The notes beneath the pieces are model-generated. The model saw nothing but the letters and a program-made list of their open reading frames with translations. It had not been told where the DNA came from and ran no database searches. The translations under genes were made by a program, and so were the position numbers. Shown here one piece after another: positions 16,078-24,108 of a stretch of 47,758 bases of DNA. How positions within the stretch are numbered: position 1 is the stretch's first letter; every line of letters begins with the position of its first letter. The stretch spans positions 1 to 47,758 of IMG/VR virus record IMGVR_UViG_3300027987_000038; one strand, written 5' to 3'. This stretch comes from a virus.

Positions 16078-18888
16078 ATGGGTGCAGGCATCAGGCCAGA
16101 ACTACCTCGTACGCAGCGTATCAACGAGCGCTGGCGACTGCGACCACGCACGGAGCGTCTTAACGACAGCGCCGTGCGTCTGGGCAACGTGTACGCAGTA
16201 CCACGCACCGACATTCTGCGACAGCAGGAGGAGGATCTGTGGGCTGCTATGCGCTCGGGTGAAGCATACCAAGGGCGACCGAAGGAAGAGACCGCTCGCG
16301 AGTTTAGCAACCGTATGGTTGGTGACCTCGGACGCGGTCTGTTGACCGGGCGTTACGCTACGCCAGAGTCGATGATAGTTGGGCAGGGCATCGAGAACAT
16401 TCCTGTCGTTGGCGACATCGGCACAGGCGTACGCGACACAGGGATCGGAATTGCTCATACACTAAGGGGACTGTTCAATCCATCCGAAGACCAACAACTT
16501 CGTGGTGGGCTCGCAGAGATGGGTATGGGAATTGCGGCTGCGCTCCCGGCTGTGCCGAGCATGCGCAGTCTACTCAGCCGGTCGAAGGCACTCGGCATTA
16601 CGCCGGATATGGTTCCGAACATGTCGGCTAACACCCGCGCACTCGAACGCTTGCGACCAGTGGAGGCGAACGCTCCCTCTGGCGCATTGACGTCGATTCG
16701 CGGCATGAGCTACGACGAGGCTGTTGACTTCGCTCGCGGCGGTGGTCACCTGAAGGTGAACAACGCAGGAGAGATTGTTGGCGCGCCGAAGGGCATGACG
16801 CTGCAGAACATCAACCAGATGCGCGGTTCGCTCGACTTCCACGCCATACGAGGTTACCTCGGCATGGATTGGTACGAACGTGCACGGCGCGGCGTTGCGG
16901 AGGTTGCGGGAACGTCTGCGGAGGCGCAGAATCGTCTGTCCGCGAACCTTGCTATTCACAGTGCAGGGCGCGATCCGTACTCGAACCTTGGACTCACTAC
17001 GCGCTCGTACTCAGGCACCGCAGCAACGGGTGAAGCGCCACGCGTTAACTACGGCCACCAGCAGCGCGCCGTGTCTGAAGTGAATGCAGGAGTGGACCCG
17101 CAGGACGTTACCGGGCCGAAGCAATATCCGTTCTACACGCGCATCAATCCGCAGATTGGTGACGCGGGTGTAGCCAGCGTCAATGACATATGGCACGGAC
17201 GCGCCTTCGGCTTCGAGATCGGAGGCAAGGGACAACCGTCAGGCTTCTCTGCTGCGCAACATCATTTCATGGACAGTGAGACGTTGTTGGCTGCGGAGAG
17301 AGCGAACGCAATACAACTGGCCGGGCGCACCGATTGGACGCCCGAGAGGATTCAAGCTGCAATCTGGGTATCGAAGAAGGGCGAGAGCTTGGCTCCGTCT
17401 GCCGCAGCGCACCGGCTCGGAATCAAGGTGGGCGACGTCAAGCCCGGCATGATTACACCGGCTGACATGGAGGCGGGTATTCGCGAAGCAGCGAAAGAGT
17501 TCTCCGACAACTTCCCCGAGTACACCGCGTACATGACGAATGAAGCGGTGCCCGGCGCAGCGGTCGGCAGCGACAAGCTCCTGCAGCGTGCAGGAGTGCC
17601 CGAGCGTAGGTTCAACGTCGAGCAACATGAGGGTGTGTTCTCCTTGAGCCAAGAGACGCCCAACGGTCGCGCAATCATGTCTATCAAAGACAATGGCGAG
17701 ATCAGTTGGTCAAACCTTCCTCTGGAACAACAGGGCAAGGGACTCGGCTCGCAGATGTACATTGAGGCTGCGCAGGAAGCGGAGCGACGCGGCACGCGAC
17801 TGAAGAGTGACGTGTCCCGTTCGCCGCAGGCAGAAGACTTGTGGAAGCGCTTCGAGGCCGAGGGCTTCGCAGAGAAGGTTGGCGACCGCTACCAGATGAA
17901 GCCGCAGAGCGAGTGGCCGGACTACGAAATGATTTCTGACGAGTACTCTCTGGACCCGAACGCTTCGGGACTCGACCCGGCGACCGGACACAACTTGCTT
18001 CTGCAAGATGTCGGGTTGCTGCAGCGCGAAGGGCTGCGCTCGCAGGGTGTATGGTCCGAAGGTGGTCGCACGTTCTTCAATCAAGCGGAGACAACGCGAG
18101 CACTCGTTGGCAAACAGAACTGGACACTCGATGATCCTAGCATGTCGATCATGGACAAAGTGTCAACGCTGCAGTCGGCAATCACGCAGCAGGGCGGCGC
18201 AGCGTTCCACACGTTCACGAGTGTCAAAGGCGGCATGAAGGCAGCGGACATCAACTCGGTGCGCATCCTAACCGACGCTCCACCGACGCGAGCGGTAGCG
18301 CAACAACTCAACGAGGCCGTGAAGCCGTACGGCTTCGAGGCAATGCACACAGGCGACGGCTGGACGCTACGCCCAACCGGCGACAATACACTCGGTGCTC
18401 CTCTGCAGGGTACGGCTCTGCAGCGGCAGCTAGAGCCGAGCCAGCAGCGTGGTCTGCTCGGGCCGAGGCTCGGTGAAGCGATTCACGAGGTGCTGGGAGA
18501 TGTGGAACTGCAGGCAGGTAAGTACACAGACAAGTATCGAGACCTGTCAGAGGCGTGGGCAAAGGGTGAGGGCTCCGGTGAGATCGTGAGGACGATTCAG
18601 GAAGTGCTCGAAGCGCCGGGCTCCGACGCAGCGACGCAAGCGCTCAAGGAAGGCACGGGCGTGCAGACACTCGCGCAGCGGCAACTCGCTCGCGCAGAGC
18701 GATGGGGACAGCGGCTGGGCGGCACGCGACAGGACGTCATCAACATGTGGGAGACGCTGGCGCAACCGGGTGGTCTGCAGAAGCTGATAGACAAACTCAA
18801 GGATGGCTCGATTGCTCTGCCGGTGTTGGCGGGGCTGTTCGTCGGTCGCCAAGCAATAAGGAGTAACGATGGTACGCAAGAGAGGTAA
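16078..18888 (+). CDS. Large ejection protein with embedded GNAT-like domain
   Basis: The 936-residue product is the last and largest of the internal-protein row. The N terminus is basic; a Gly-rich stretch (LAEMGMGIAAALPAVPSM) lies near residue 145. Residues about 300-470 resemble the polyvalent-protein regions of phage injected proteins (RVNYGHQQRAVSEVN, KQYPFYTRINPQIG, FSAAQHHFMDSETLL). Residues about 535-620 contain LPLEQQGKGLGSQMYIEAA and SPQAEDLWKRFEAEGF, the acetyl-CoA loop and C-terminal strand region of GNAT acetyltransferases. It may deliver an acetyltransferase at infection; that is inference. It abuts the previous stop directly. Confidence 0.7.
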   Translation: MGAGIRPELPRTQRINERWRLRPRTERLNDSAVRLGNVYAVPRTDILRQQEEDLWAAMRSGEAYQGRPKEETAREFSNRMVGDLGRGLLTGRYATPESMIVGQGIENIPVVGDIGTGVRDTGIGIAHTLRGLFNPSEDQQLRGGLAEMGMGIAAALPAVPSMRSLLSRSKALGITPDMVPNMSANTRALERLRPVEANAPSGALTSIRGMSYDEAVDFARGGGHLKVNNAGEIVGAPKGMTLQNINQMRGSLDFHAIRGYLGMDWYERARRGVAEVAGTSAEAQNRLSANLAIHSAGRDPYSNLGLTTRSYSGTAATGEAPRVNYGHQQRAVSEVNAGVDPQDVTGPKQYPFYTRINPQIGDAGVASVNDIWHGRAFGFEIGGKGQPSGFSAAQHHFMDSETLLAAERANAIQLAGRTDWTPERIQAAIWVSKKGESLAPSAAAHRLGIKVGDVKPGMITPADMEAGIREAAKEFSDNFPEYTAYMTNEAVPGAAVGSDKLLQRAGVPERRFNVEQHEGVFSLSQETPNGRAIMSIKDNGEISWSNLPLEQQGKGLGSQMYIEAAQEAERRGTRLKSDVSRSPQAEDLWKRFEAEGFAEKVGDRYQMKPQSEWPDYEMISDEYSLDPNASGLDPATGHNLLLQDVGLLQREGLRSQGVWSEGGRTFFNQAETTRALVGKQNWTLDDPSMSIMDKVSTLQSAITQQGGAAFHTFTSVKGGMKAADINSVRILTDAPPTRAVAQQLNEAVKPYGFEAMHTGDGWTLRPTGDNTLGAPLQGTALQRQLEPSQQRGLLGPRLGEAIHEVLGDVELQAGKYTDKYRDLSEAWAKGEGSGEIVRTIQEVLEAPGSDAATQALKEGTGVQTLAQRQLARAERWGQRLGGTRQDVINMWETLAQPGGLQKLIDKLKDGSIALPVLAGLFVGRQAIRSNDGTQER

Positions 18889-19009
18889 GAAGTTCGTAAT
18901 CGTCTCGCACAAGACCGGTAAGACGATAGAGAGTGGGTTCACCTCGCGCAAGGCTGCGGAGGAACGGTTAGGACAGATCCGCAGAGCCAAGTACGCGAAG
19001 AGAGGATAA
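18869..19009 (+). CDS. 46-residue basic protein
   Basis: A short ORF with a good ribosome site (AAGGAG, 6 bases from the ATG) that overlaps the end of the ejection-protein gene by 20 bases. The product is strongly basic (MVRKRGKKFVIVSHKTGKT ... RRAKYAKRG) with a compact beta/alpha look. It could bind nucleic acid; no family assigned. Confidence 0.65.
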   Translation: MVRKRGKKFVIVSHKTGKTIESGFTSRKAAEERLGQIRRAKYAKRG

Positions 19010-19010
19010 C

Positions 19011-19220
19011 ATGAAGGACTTCTTCACAGTAGGTCAGCGTAAGTTCATTCTGTCGATGGTCGTGGTGCTCATGGCTGGGGTGCTGTGCTTCATTGGCAAG
19101 GTGGACGGTGGGCAGTTCACCAACATAATCATCACCACGGTGTTAGCATTCTGTGGTGCCAACGCAGGTGTACACTTAGCTGAAGCATGGGGGAAACGTG
19201 CGCAACAAGGCGGCGGTTGA
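19011..19220 (+). CDS. Two-TM membrane protein, holin candidate
   Basis: The 69-residue product has two clear transmembrane segments, about residues 11-29 (FILSMVVVLMAGVLCFIG) and 36-56 (FTNIIITTVLAFCGANAGVHL), with a short charged C terminus. Size, topology and the following metallopeptidase- and spanin-like genes make it a reasonable holin candidate. It begins one base after the previous stop, behind GAGAGGATAAC. Confidence 0.65.
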   Translation: MKDFFTVGQRKFILSMVVVLMAGVLCFIGKVDGGQFTNIIITTVLAFCGANAGVHLAEAWGKRAQQGGG

Positions 19221-19593
19221 ACGGTTCGTCAAGCATGCGATTCTGCACTTCCAGTTCAAACTCGGGCTAGCTCATTGGAACCTGAAACTTAGTTTCAAGA
19301 ATCTGCAGGAAGACGACTCGGACAAGGTAGTGATGGCCAAGGTCACTCACTCCTGGGAGTACAAAGAGATCACGGTAACAGTTGACTCAGAGACACTAGC
19401 CAAGCACGACACCGGGAAGAAAGAGATCGCGAGCATAATAGGGCATGAACTGCTACATGTGAAAAACGGGGTGGGGTTCGATGTGGCTAAGTGGGTGTTT
19501 GACAAGATGTGCACCATGATCGACGAGCGCAACAACACCGACATGGAGTACTCACCACTCATTCAGGAAGAGATCGAAAGGCTGGTAGGATAA
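19198..19593 (+). CDS. Putative zinc metallopeptidase (HExxH)
   Basis: The 131-residue product contains ASIIGHELLHVKNG, a metallopeptidase motif with His83, Glu84 and His87. The third ligand is probably an acidic residue or His further on. It is small, without signal peptide, and lies between two membrane-protein genes in the lysis region. It could trim virion or envelope proteins. The start is GTG 19198, overlapping the holin candidate by 23 bases. Confidence 0.65.
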   Translation: MRNKAAVERFVKHAILHFQFKLGLAHWNLKLSFKNLQEDDSDKVVMAKVTHSWEYKEITVTVDSETLAKHDTGKKEIASIIGHELLHVKNGVGFDVAKWVFDKMCTMIDERNNTDMEYSPLIQEEIERLVG

Positions 19594-20129
19594 TGCAGAA
19601 ACTGCTACTGAAGGCACTCCCGTACTTGCTACTCGGTGGCGCAGCGTTCGGCTGGTTCAAGGCACAGCAGGCCGAAGCTCGGGAGGCCGGACGCAACGAG
19701 GTACTGATCGAACAACGCGACTCGGTGCTAGCGGTGCACGATTCGGTGCAAGCCGTCCTGCAGGACTCGGTTGCATCGCTCCAAAATCACCGCGACACGC
19801 TCACAGTCTATGTGGACTCAGCGCTCGCAGACGTCTTGGAGAGTGCACCCGACACGGTGTGGGCCGAGCGTGTCCGAGTCGTCGTTGACTCTATCAAGCT
19901 GGACTGCGCGCTGTGCCAGCGGCAGGTGAACATCCTGACGCGGTCGCTCGCAGCGGAGACAACCGAACACACAGCAACACGGAACTTGTTGGCCGTTGCA
20001 CAGAGGCAGCGGCGAACGAAGCGGGTCTCGTTGAGCCTGCAGATAGCACCAATAGTCTTCGACGTGACTCGGCAGGAGTGGAACGCAGGCGTCTTCGTAA
20101 GCGCTGGCGTGAGCATCAACATCTTCTAA
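19593..20129 (+). CDS. Spanin-like envelope protein
   Basis: The 178-residue product has an N-terminal hydrophobic helix (residues 3-21, KLLLKALPYLLLGGAAFGW) followed by a long helical, probably periplasmic coiled coil of DSV repeats (residues 25-140), as in Rz-type inner-membrane spanins. The C-terminal 35 residues are beta-like and end in Phe (VFVSAGVSINIF), reminiscent of an outer-membrane beta signal. A CALC pair could form a disulfide. Such proteins link the two membranes in Gram-negative lysis. ATG overlaps the preceding stop (TAATG). Confidence 0.6.
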   Translation: MQKLLLKALPYLLLGGAAFGWFKAQQAEAREAGRNEVLIEQRDSVLAVHDSVQAVLQDSVASLQNHRDTLTVYVDSALADVLESAPDTVWAERVRVVVDSIKLDCALCQRQVNILTRSLAAETTEHTATRNLLAVAQRQRRTKRVSLSLQIAPIVFDVTRQEWNAGVFVSAGVSINIF

Positions 20130-20141
20130 CAAGGAGGCAAC

Positions 20142-20663
20142 ATGGCATTCTCAATCACGACGGTAACGAAGGCGTCCCAAGTGTTCACAGCTTCGTCAGT
20201 AGCGAACACCGAGACGATAACTGTTGCCGGAAAGGTCTACACGTTCCAAGACACGCTGACAGACGTGGACGGCAACGTGCACATCGGCGCGTCGGATGAC
20301 GCAACGATGGACAATCTAGTCGCGGCAATCAACCTGAGTGGTGGAGTAGCCGGGACCGACTACGCCACGAGCATGACTGTGAACCCGCAATGCACCGCAG
20401 CGAAGACCGACACCGACGAGGTGACGGTGACCGCGAAGGTCGGCGGGACCGTGGGCAACTTCATCACCGTAGCTGAGTCCTGCGGTGGATCGTGGGCCGG
20501 TGCGGCAACCACACTCGCGGGTGGGGCAGGCAGCATGGCGACAGCCATGACTGAGATCCAGACCGAGCTTGCCGCTCTGCGCGACTACGGTTGCGGTAAC
20601 GCAAACTCGCACGTCATTCGAATCCTCACGGAGATCGAGACCGTGCTGGCGGCGACCGACTAA
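20142..20663 (+). CDS. Putative virion beta-domain protein
   Basis: The 173-residue product has ETITVAGKVYTFQDTLTDVDGNVHIG followed by DATMDNLVAAINLSGG, a module that I recognise from many phage structural proteins. A helical tail follows (TEIQTELAALRDY, RILTEIETVLAA). It lies at the end of the late operon behind AAGGAGG. It may decorate the capsid or tail; the exact role is unknown. Confidence 0.65.
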   Translation: MAFSITTVTKASQVFTASSVANTETITVAGKVYTFQDTLTDVDGNVHIGASDDATMDNLVAAINLSGGVAGTDYATSMTVNPQCTAAKTDTDEVTVTAKVGGTVGNFITVAESCGGSWAGAATTLAGGAGSMATAMTEIQTELAALRDYGCGNANSHVIRILTEIETVLAATD

Positions 20664-20665
20664 TC

Positions 20666-20872
20666 ATGGCTGACACTACGGTGAAGGAAATGGTTGCGCG
20701 CATCGACGAGCGCACGGAGTGGCTGGTCTGCGAGTTCAAGAAGCTGAACGAACGAGCTAACCTGCACTCGCGGCGTTTGGGCAAGCTGGAGACGTTCAGG
20801 GCGTGGATGGTGGGGGTCGGAGCGGCTATCATGGCCCTCGCCGGACTGCTGGTCAAGATGGGGAAAATTTAG
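20666..20872 (+). CDS. XhlA-like membrane protein, holin-associated
   Basis: The 68-residue product has a coiled-coil N-terminal half (MADTTVKEMVARIDERTEW ... LNERANLHSRRLGKLETF) and one C-terminal transmembrane helix (WMVGVGAAIMALAGLLVKM). This order resembles the XhlA/haemolysin-type family that helps phage lysis. It follows the previous stop by 2 bases with no strong ribosome site, so it is probably translated by coupling. It is the last gene of the plus-strand block. Confidence 0.65.
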   Translation: MADTTVKEMVARIDERTEWLVCEFKKLNERANLHSRRLGKLETFRAWMVGVGAAIMALAGLLVKMGKI

Positions 20873-20883
20873 GCTAGCCTAAA
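20868..20883. other. 16-bp palindrome over the last late stop codon
   Basis: TTTAGGCTAGCCTAAA is a perfect palindrome that includes the stop codon of the XhlA-like gene. As RNA it would form only a 6-pair stem on a CTAG loop. Read on the minus strand it is followed by a short T-run, so it could assist the terminator next to it. Confidence 0.45.
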
Positions 20884-20909
20884 AACGCCTCAGAATCGTC
20901 TGTAAGCGC

Positions 20910-20949
20910 AAAAAGGCCCTCGGTAGGGTTAGCACCCTACCGAGGGCCT
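20910..20949. terminator. Strong terminator between converging operons
   Basis: A stem of 16 pairs (20914-20929 with 20934-20949) closes a TAGC loop; the arms include GGCCCTCGGTAGGGT and its complement. The five A residues at 20910-20914 are a T-tract on the minus strand, so it is an intrinsic terminator for the minus-strand block ending at 20983. It also lies after the plus-strand stop at 20872, so it may insulate both directions. Confidence 0.85.
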
Positions 20950-20982
20950 GATCGTTCAACCTACCCCTAAAAGCGCTCCAAA

Positions 20983-21429
20983 TTACAGGTCTGCGCCGCC
21001 TCCGTGGTCACGGTATCCGCGATCCAGCCACACAAGGTCCACATTGAAGTGCCACCGTGGCGACAGTGGGGTCAGTGTGAACCCCATCCCAAGCTCGTAG
21101 ATGGGCATGCCGCTCAACTGCGCGACGACAAGCTCGCCCAGCACTCCCTTGGACTTCTCCCAGCCCCTGAGCAACACGACAGCGTCGCAGCCCAACAGGT
21201 CGCGGAAGTCACGCTTGCGAATCGAGCCGGGCGTTTCCATCTCGCTCTCGCCTCCCCACGCAATGGGTATCTTGCCAGGGTCTGGTACGTTCGAGCCGTA
21301 CGCCGTCTCCTTCACTGCGGGGTTGAACACCTCGTACCCACGCTCGCGCAAGCGGCGCGCCGCCTCAAAGAAGGCGGGGAAGTTGAAGTGCTCGATGTGT
21401 GACATCGGTCCAGCTATGTAGTACCTCAT
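20983..21429 (-). CDS. DUF4406 / nucleoside 2-deoxyribosyltransferase-like protein
   Basis: From ATG 21429 (GGGAGGAA ribosome site) the product is 148 residues. It begins MRYYIAGPMSHIEHFNFPAFFEAARRL and continues with GYEVFNPA and CDAVVLLRGWEKSKG, all typical of DUF4406, which is related to nucleoside 2-deoxyribosyltransferases. The latter exchange bases on deoxyribose in salvage of nucleotides. Whether this one is an enzyme for the phage nucleotide pool is unproven. It is the last gene before the terminator. Confidence 0.8.
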   Translation of the reverse strand: MRYYIAGPMSHIEHFNFPAFFEAARRLRERGYEVFNPAVKETAYGSNVPDPGKIPIAWGGESEMETPGSIRKRDFRDLLGCDAVVLLRGWEKSKGVLGELVVAQLSGMPIYELGMGFTLTPLSPRWHFNVDLVWLDRGYRDHGGGADL

Positions 21430-21653
21430 TCGGTTCCTCCCATGAACTGCGTGCAGTACCCGCACATCACAACGCAATCGGCTGGTGCGCGTACGGGCCG
21501 CGTGCAGACTCGGCATTGTTGATCGACTAGTTCGTGGTCAGCGCGACTCTCGCCCTTGCGGACCTTCTGACGTGGCGTCGGAGCCATCCCGAACGACGTG
21601 TCCTTCCGCTTGTGCTGCCTCTTCACCGTCGCCTTCCCTGTGTACTTGTTCAC
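21426..21653 (-). CDS. Small zinc-ribbon protein
   Basis: The 75-residue product starts at GTG 21653 behind AAAGGAG. Its N-terminal third is very basic (KATVKRQHKRKD); the C-terminal part has CRVC and CGYC, two Cys pairs about 12 residues apart, a likely zinc knuckle. It overlaps the DUF4406 start by 4 bases and the gene at 21538-21750 by 116 bases in another frame. It may bind nucleic acid. Confidence 0.6.
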   Translation of the reverse strand: MNKYTGKATVKRQHKRKDTSFGMAPTPRQKVRKGESRADHELVDQQCRVCTRPVRAPADCVVMCGYCTQFMGGTE

Positions 21654-21750
21654 TCTGTTCTCCTTTCGGCTTGGGTGGATAGATGCGGTCGTATTCAGAG
21701 TCCCAACGATCTCGGTTCTGAATGTCTCGCTGTCTGTGCCCTTTTCCCAT
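21538..21750 (-). CDS. Hydrophilic small protein, overlapping frame
   Basis: The 70-residue ORF starts at an ATG overlapping the stop of the primase gene (TAATG). The first 30 residues (MGKGHRQRDIQNRDRWDSEY DRIYPPKPKG) look like a normal phage protein; the second half, which overlaps the zinc-ribbon gene in another frame, is low complexity. Possibly only the first part is conserved, or a frameshift joins it to the following gene. Confidence 0.4.
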   Translation of the reverse strand: MGKGHRQRDIQNRDRWDSEYDRIYPPKPKGEQSEQVHREGDGEEAAQAEGHVVRDGSDATSEGPQGRESR

Positions 21751-24107
21751 TACAACAACTCCTGCAACTCGGTGACGGTTGTCTCTTCGCGCAGCGCGAG
21801 GCCGATGAGGCCCCTCTGCTGCTTGCCGTCGATGAACCGTCTCCCGGTGATGATGCGCTTGTCGTTTCTCAGCACCTTACTCAGCGACTTGTATGTAGGA
21901 ATGCCAAGCTCCTTTCGTTGTCCCGGCGTAGTGTGCATGAGCCACATATCCTGCAAGACGTGGTAGGGTACGAAGTGCTCGCTGTTGCCAGTGGTCAGGA
22001 AGTACTGATCCCTGAACTGCCCTACCTCGTCCTCATCACTGAAGTACGCGTCAGTGAGTTGTCGAACCGCTTCGCAGTACGGATAGCCCTCCTCGATCCA
22101 CTGCTTCGCGTGCACCATCAGCAACGCGAGGATCGCGGGGTATTCTGCGCGCAACTTCTCATCGAGATCCATGTCCGGTTCCTCTGGCGCATGGAACTGA
22201 ATCACCCGCAGCCTCTGCTTGACTGCAGAGTCTACGTTCGGCAGGCTCGGTGTCTCGTTGCCCGCTATGATGATCTTGCCGACCAGCGTGAACTCCTCGT
22301 ACTCTTTGTACAAGCGCCGGGCGGTGATGACTTCGTTGCCGGTGATTGACTTCAGCAGCGCGACATTCCATCGGTTGCCTCTGTCAATCTCACTCCCGTG
22401 CAGGAAGCGTCTGTCTCGGAATCCCGCTACAGCAGATTGGTGAGCCTGCTGCTCCCCGTGCACGAGAGCGCCGGGTGGAACCACCGCAGCGTACGATCCG
22501 AGGATCGCGTGCACATGCTTGAGGAGTGTGCTCTTACCTGCGCCGCTCTCTCCGGTGAGGAACCAGATGAGGCGGGTGCGCACGTCGGTGGTGAGAGCGG
22601 AACCCAAGATTGCTAGAACGTACTCGAACAACTGCTCGTCGCCTCCACAGGAGGAGAGCAGGAACTTCTTGAACTCGGGACAGTCCTTCCCGAACTCAGG
22701 CGTCACGCTCGTGACTTGCGTGACATACTGCTTCTTGCTCAACGGGTAGTACGTGCATGAACTCAGTTCATAGAGTCCTCCCGGTGTGTTGAGGTAACGC
22801 TCGTATGTGTCGGTGCTGTTGACCCGGTCGCGGTCGATGTACAACCAGCCGGACGCGTGCAGCTTCTTGAAGATGCTGTTGGCGTACGTGTACGAGCACA
22901 GCTTGTTGACGATGGGCTTGACCTTCTTACCGTCGCCGTACTTCTCCTCAATCTCGCACGCGATCTCGAACAACAGATCGGCTATGACGCCCTTGGCGTG
23001 CTCACCGTTGGTTGGGTCCGGCTTCCAGTAGGTACCATCCCAGATGTACCAATCGTTCGCCAGCGTGCAGAACAGTCCAAGCTCCTGTTGGCGCAGGTAG
23101 CTCGCGACACGCACTTCGTTCTCCACGTCCGAGAGCGTCAAGGGGAAGTCGCTGACTTGCGCTGCTGCCTCTGGCACCGGCCCGAAGTCCTGCTGTGCCT
23201 CTGCCAGTGCAGCGGGTTTCGCGTTCCAGCCGTTCTTCTCTGCACGCTCACGTATGTTGTCCCAACCGATGCTGACGTTGTCACGCTCTATGGTTTCCCA
23301 AAACGTCTGCGTGAGTTCAGCATCGTACGGACCACGACGCGCCCACTCGTCGAAGATTCGGAAGCCGTCATCGTCCTCGTGTCGCTTCACTGCAGCCTTG
23401 ATGGCGTGACCCACCGAGACGAATGTCTCACGAGGTACGACGCTGCGGTCGGGGCTGTTGGGGATGTTCTTCACAGCCTCGCTCAACAACTCCAGCGACG
23501 GCGCGAGCAACTGCTCTGCGTTAACCAGGGTACGTGCACCGGTTGTCACTGTGTCGTCGATCCTCCAGCCAATGCCGCCGAGCGCTGCTTCAAGCACCGC
23601 AACGAACTCGCTGAACTTCTCCTCTGTAAGGATCGGAAGCTCTGCGGCTGGCACGAGAGGGCGTACCCAATTATATGCCTGACCGGTGTCGGGGTGTATG
23701 CCGTCGATAACGAACTGCTGCCCCTTGCCGAGTATTTCGATCTGGTGCACTGAACCGTCAGGCGCGACCAGTGTCAACTTGGTCTTGCGGTTCGGCGCAT
23801 CGGTGTCCGCGAGTCGGAACAGCGCGAGGAACTTCGGCTTCTTTCCTACTCGCAGTGGCACGCCCATACCAAAGACTTCGCACAGCACTTGCATGATTAG
23901 CACGGCTGCTTGCTTGTCGGTCACATCGACGTCTATGGCAGGGAACCGTTCAGTTAACAGACCGAGGTTCGGTTGACCTTGTTCCTCCCACATCAACGCG
24001 TCCTCGATCTCCGCTCTGAACTGCGGCCAACCCTTGAAGCGCGGTGCCTTCCCCTCAAGGGCGATGAGGTGTTCGTACCCCATCAAGAATAGCTCAGTTG
24101 CTTTCAT
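21750..24107 (-). CDS. Primase-polymerase/SF3 helicase (D5-like)
   Basis: The 785-residue protein combines an N-terminal prim-pol type domain (APRFKGWPQF, and PAIDVDVTD with the catalytic acidic pair near residues 58-62) with a C-terminal D5-type superfamily 3 helicase. The helicase half has a D5_N-like region (about 340-480), Walker A GESGAGKST near residues 517-525, and the downstream FLHGSEIDRG and GKIIIAGNETPSLP motifs. It should prime and unwind DNA at phage forks. The DNA polymerase gene ends one base upstream. Confidence 0.88.
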   Translation of the reverse strand: MKATELFLMGYEHLIALEGKAPRFKGWPQFRAEIEDALMWEEQGQPNLGLLTERFPAIDVDVTDKQAAVLIMQVLCEVFGMGVPLRVGKKPKFLALFRLADTDAPNRKTKLTLVAPDGSVHQIEILGKGQQFVIDGIHPDTGQAYNWVRPLVPAAELPILTEEKFSEFVAVLEAALGGIGWRIDDTVTTGARTLVNAEQLLAPSLELLSEAVKNIPNSPDRSVVPRETFVSVGHAIKAAVKRHEDDDGFRIFDEWARRGPYDAELTQTFWETIERDNVSIGWDNIRERAEKNGWNAKPAALAEAQQDFGPVPEAAAQVSDFPLTLSDVENEVRVASYLRQQELGLFCTLANDWYIWDGTYWKPDPTNGEHAKGVIADLLFEIACEIEEKYGDGKKVKPIVNKLCSYTYANSIFKKLHASGWLYIDRDRVNSTDTYERYLNTPGGLYELSSCTYYPLSKKQYVTQVTSVTPEFGKDCPEFKKFLLSSCGGDEQLFEYVLAILGSALTTDVRTRLIWFLTGESGAGKSTLLKHVHAILGSYAAVVPPGALVHGEQQAHQSAVAGFRDRRFLHGSEIDRGNRWNVALLKSITGNEVITARRLYKEYEEFTLVGKIIIAGNETPSLPNVDSAVKQRLRVIQFHAPEEPDMDLDEKLRAEYPAILALLMVHAKQWIEEGYPYCEAVRQLTDAYFSDEDEVGQFRDQYFLTTGNSEHFVPYHVLQDMWLMHTTPGQRKELGIPTYKSLSKVLRNDKRIITGRRFIDGKQQRGLIGLALREETTVTELQELL

Positions 24108-24108
24108 G

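Noticed and set aside
22857-23753. Plus-strand 298-codon frame within the primase gene
   Set aside because: Antisense shadow of a well-supported primase/helicase gene.
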